This document shows positions 22,751 through 22,808 of a stretch of DNA of 22,808 nt, piece by piece (position 1 is the stretch's first letter; every line of letters starts with the position of its first letter). The stretch comes from UBA11855 sp964591705 (GTDB taxonomy: Archaea; Thermoproteota; Bathyarchaeia; Bathyarchaeales; Bathycorpusculaceae). The stretch lies in the NCBI GenBank assembly GCA_964591705.1, contig CAZQCX010000023.1, positions 1 through 22,808 of the forward strand, given 5' to 3'. A program made the position numbers and the translations under genes. The notes under the pieces are model-generated. The model was not told the origin of the DNA, searched no databases, and was given only the letters and a program-made list of their open reading frames with translations.

Positions 22751-22808
22751 TTTTATACAAAAAAAAACCAGAAATATACACTTTTTGGCTATGTTGGGCT
22801 TCGTGGAG
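22751..22808 (+). promoter_or_regulatory. Promoter and first codons of a probable plus-strand gene at the right edge
   Basis: A TATA-like TTTTATACAA (22751-22760) predicts a transcript start near 22782. An ATG at 22791 opens a frame of six codons to the window edge (MLGFVE). It would be divergent from the Lrp regulator gene, a usual place for a regulated target. Too little sequence is present to name it. Confidence 0.3.

Noticed and set aside
1..22808. CRISPR array, transposon, phage or defence genes
   Set aside because: No regularly spaced repeats, transposase, integrase or Cas-like protein was seen on either strand.

Overview
The window is a chromosomal stretch of an archaeon. The evidence is a set of archaea-specific information genes: TFE, an archaeal MBF1, an NAC with a UBA tail, aTrm56 tRNA methyltransferase, archaeal/eukaryotic-type ThrRS and ProRS, S15 with the archaeal N-terminal extension, and Pcc1. 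Promoters look archaeal: TATA-like boxes about 27 bases upstream of starts, several of which would give leaderless mRNAs. GTG and TTG starts are frequent. The gene set fits a TACK-group archaeon, perhaps Bathyarchaeia, but this lineage call is inference; no 16S rRNA is present.

Layout. (1) 1-2241: tRNA-Val(UAC), a non-coding stretch, a 54-residue Cys-rich protein, and an FMN-dependent glutamate-synthase-like oxidoreductase. (2) 2310-4400: a ribbon-helix-helix regulator with a palindrome at its start, then about 1.5 kb of low coding density holding two tiny zinc-ribbon genes and a probable decayed HTH gene. (3) 4410-8631, minus strand: MBF1, HflX and Trm56, then TFE, an HD hydrolase and a DUF2110 protein. 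The genes overlap or nearly abut, apart from a short gap in front of TFE that carries its own TATA box. (4) 8714-12765, plus strand: PUA protein, NAC, a PfkB-family sugar kinase, a small C/H-rich protein and ThrRS. (5) 12848-16558: branched-chain aminotransferase (plus) converging on a class I aminotransferase (minus), with ProRS behind it. (6) 16721-20099, plus strand: an M29-like aminopeptidase, S15, a DHH/RecJ-like phosphoesterase and Pcc1. (7) 20201-22686, minus strand: a B12-type radical SAM enzyme and a tandem Lrp/AsnC regulator. The first codons of another plus-strand gene may lie at the right edge.

Most of the window is housekeeping: transcription initiation (TFE, MBF1), translation (tRNA, S15, ThrRS, ProRS, NAC, HflX), tRNA modification (Trm56, Pcc1, possibly the PUA protein) and amino-acid metabolism. 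I did not find a clear new defence or mobile system. The most distinctive signals are a duplicated inverted repeat (CTTTGACC-N3/5-GATCAAAG) around the promoter of the class I aminotransferase, a cluster of very small cysteine-rich genes, a two-unit Lrp regulator with a shortened second wing, and a ProRS that appears to have lost one zinc-ligand cysteine.
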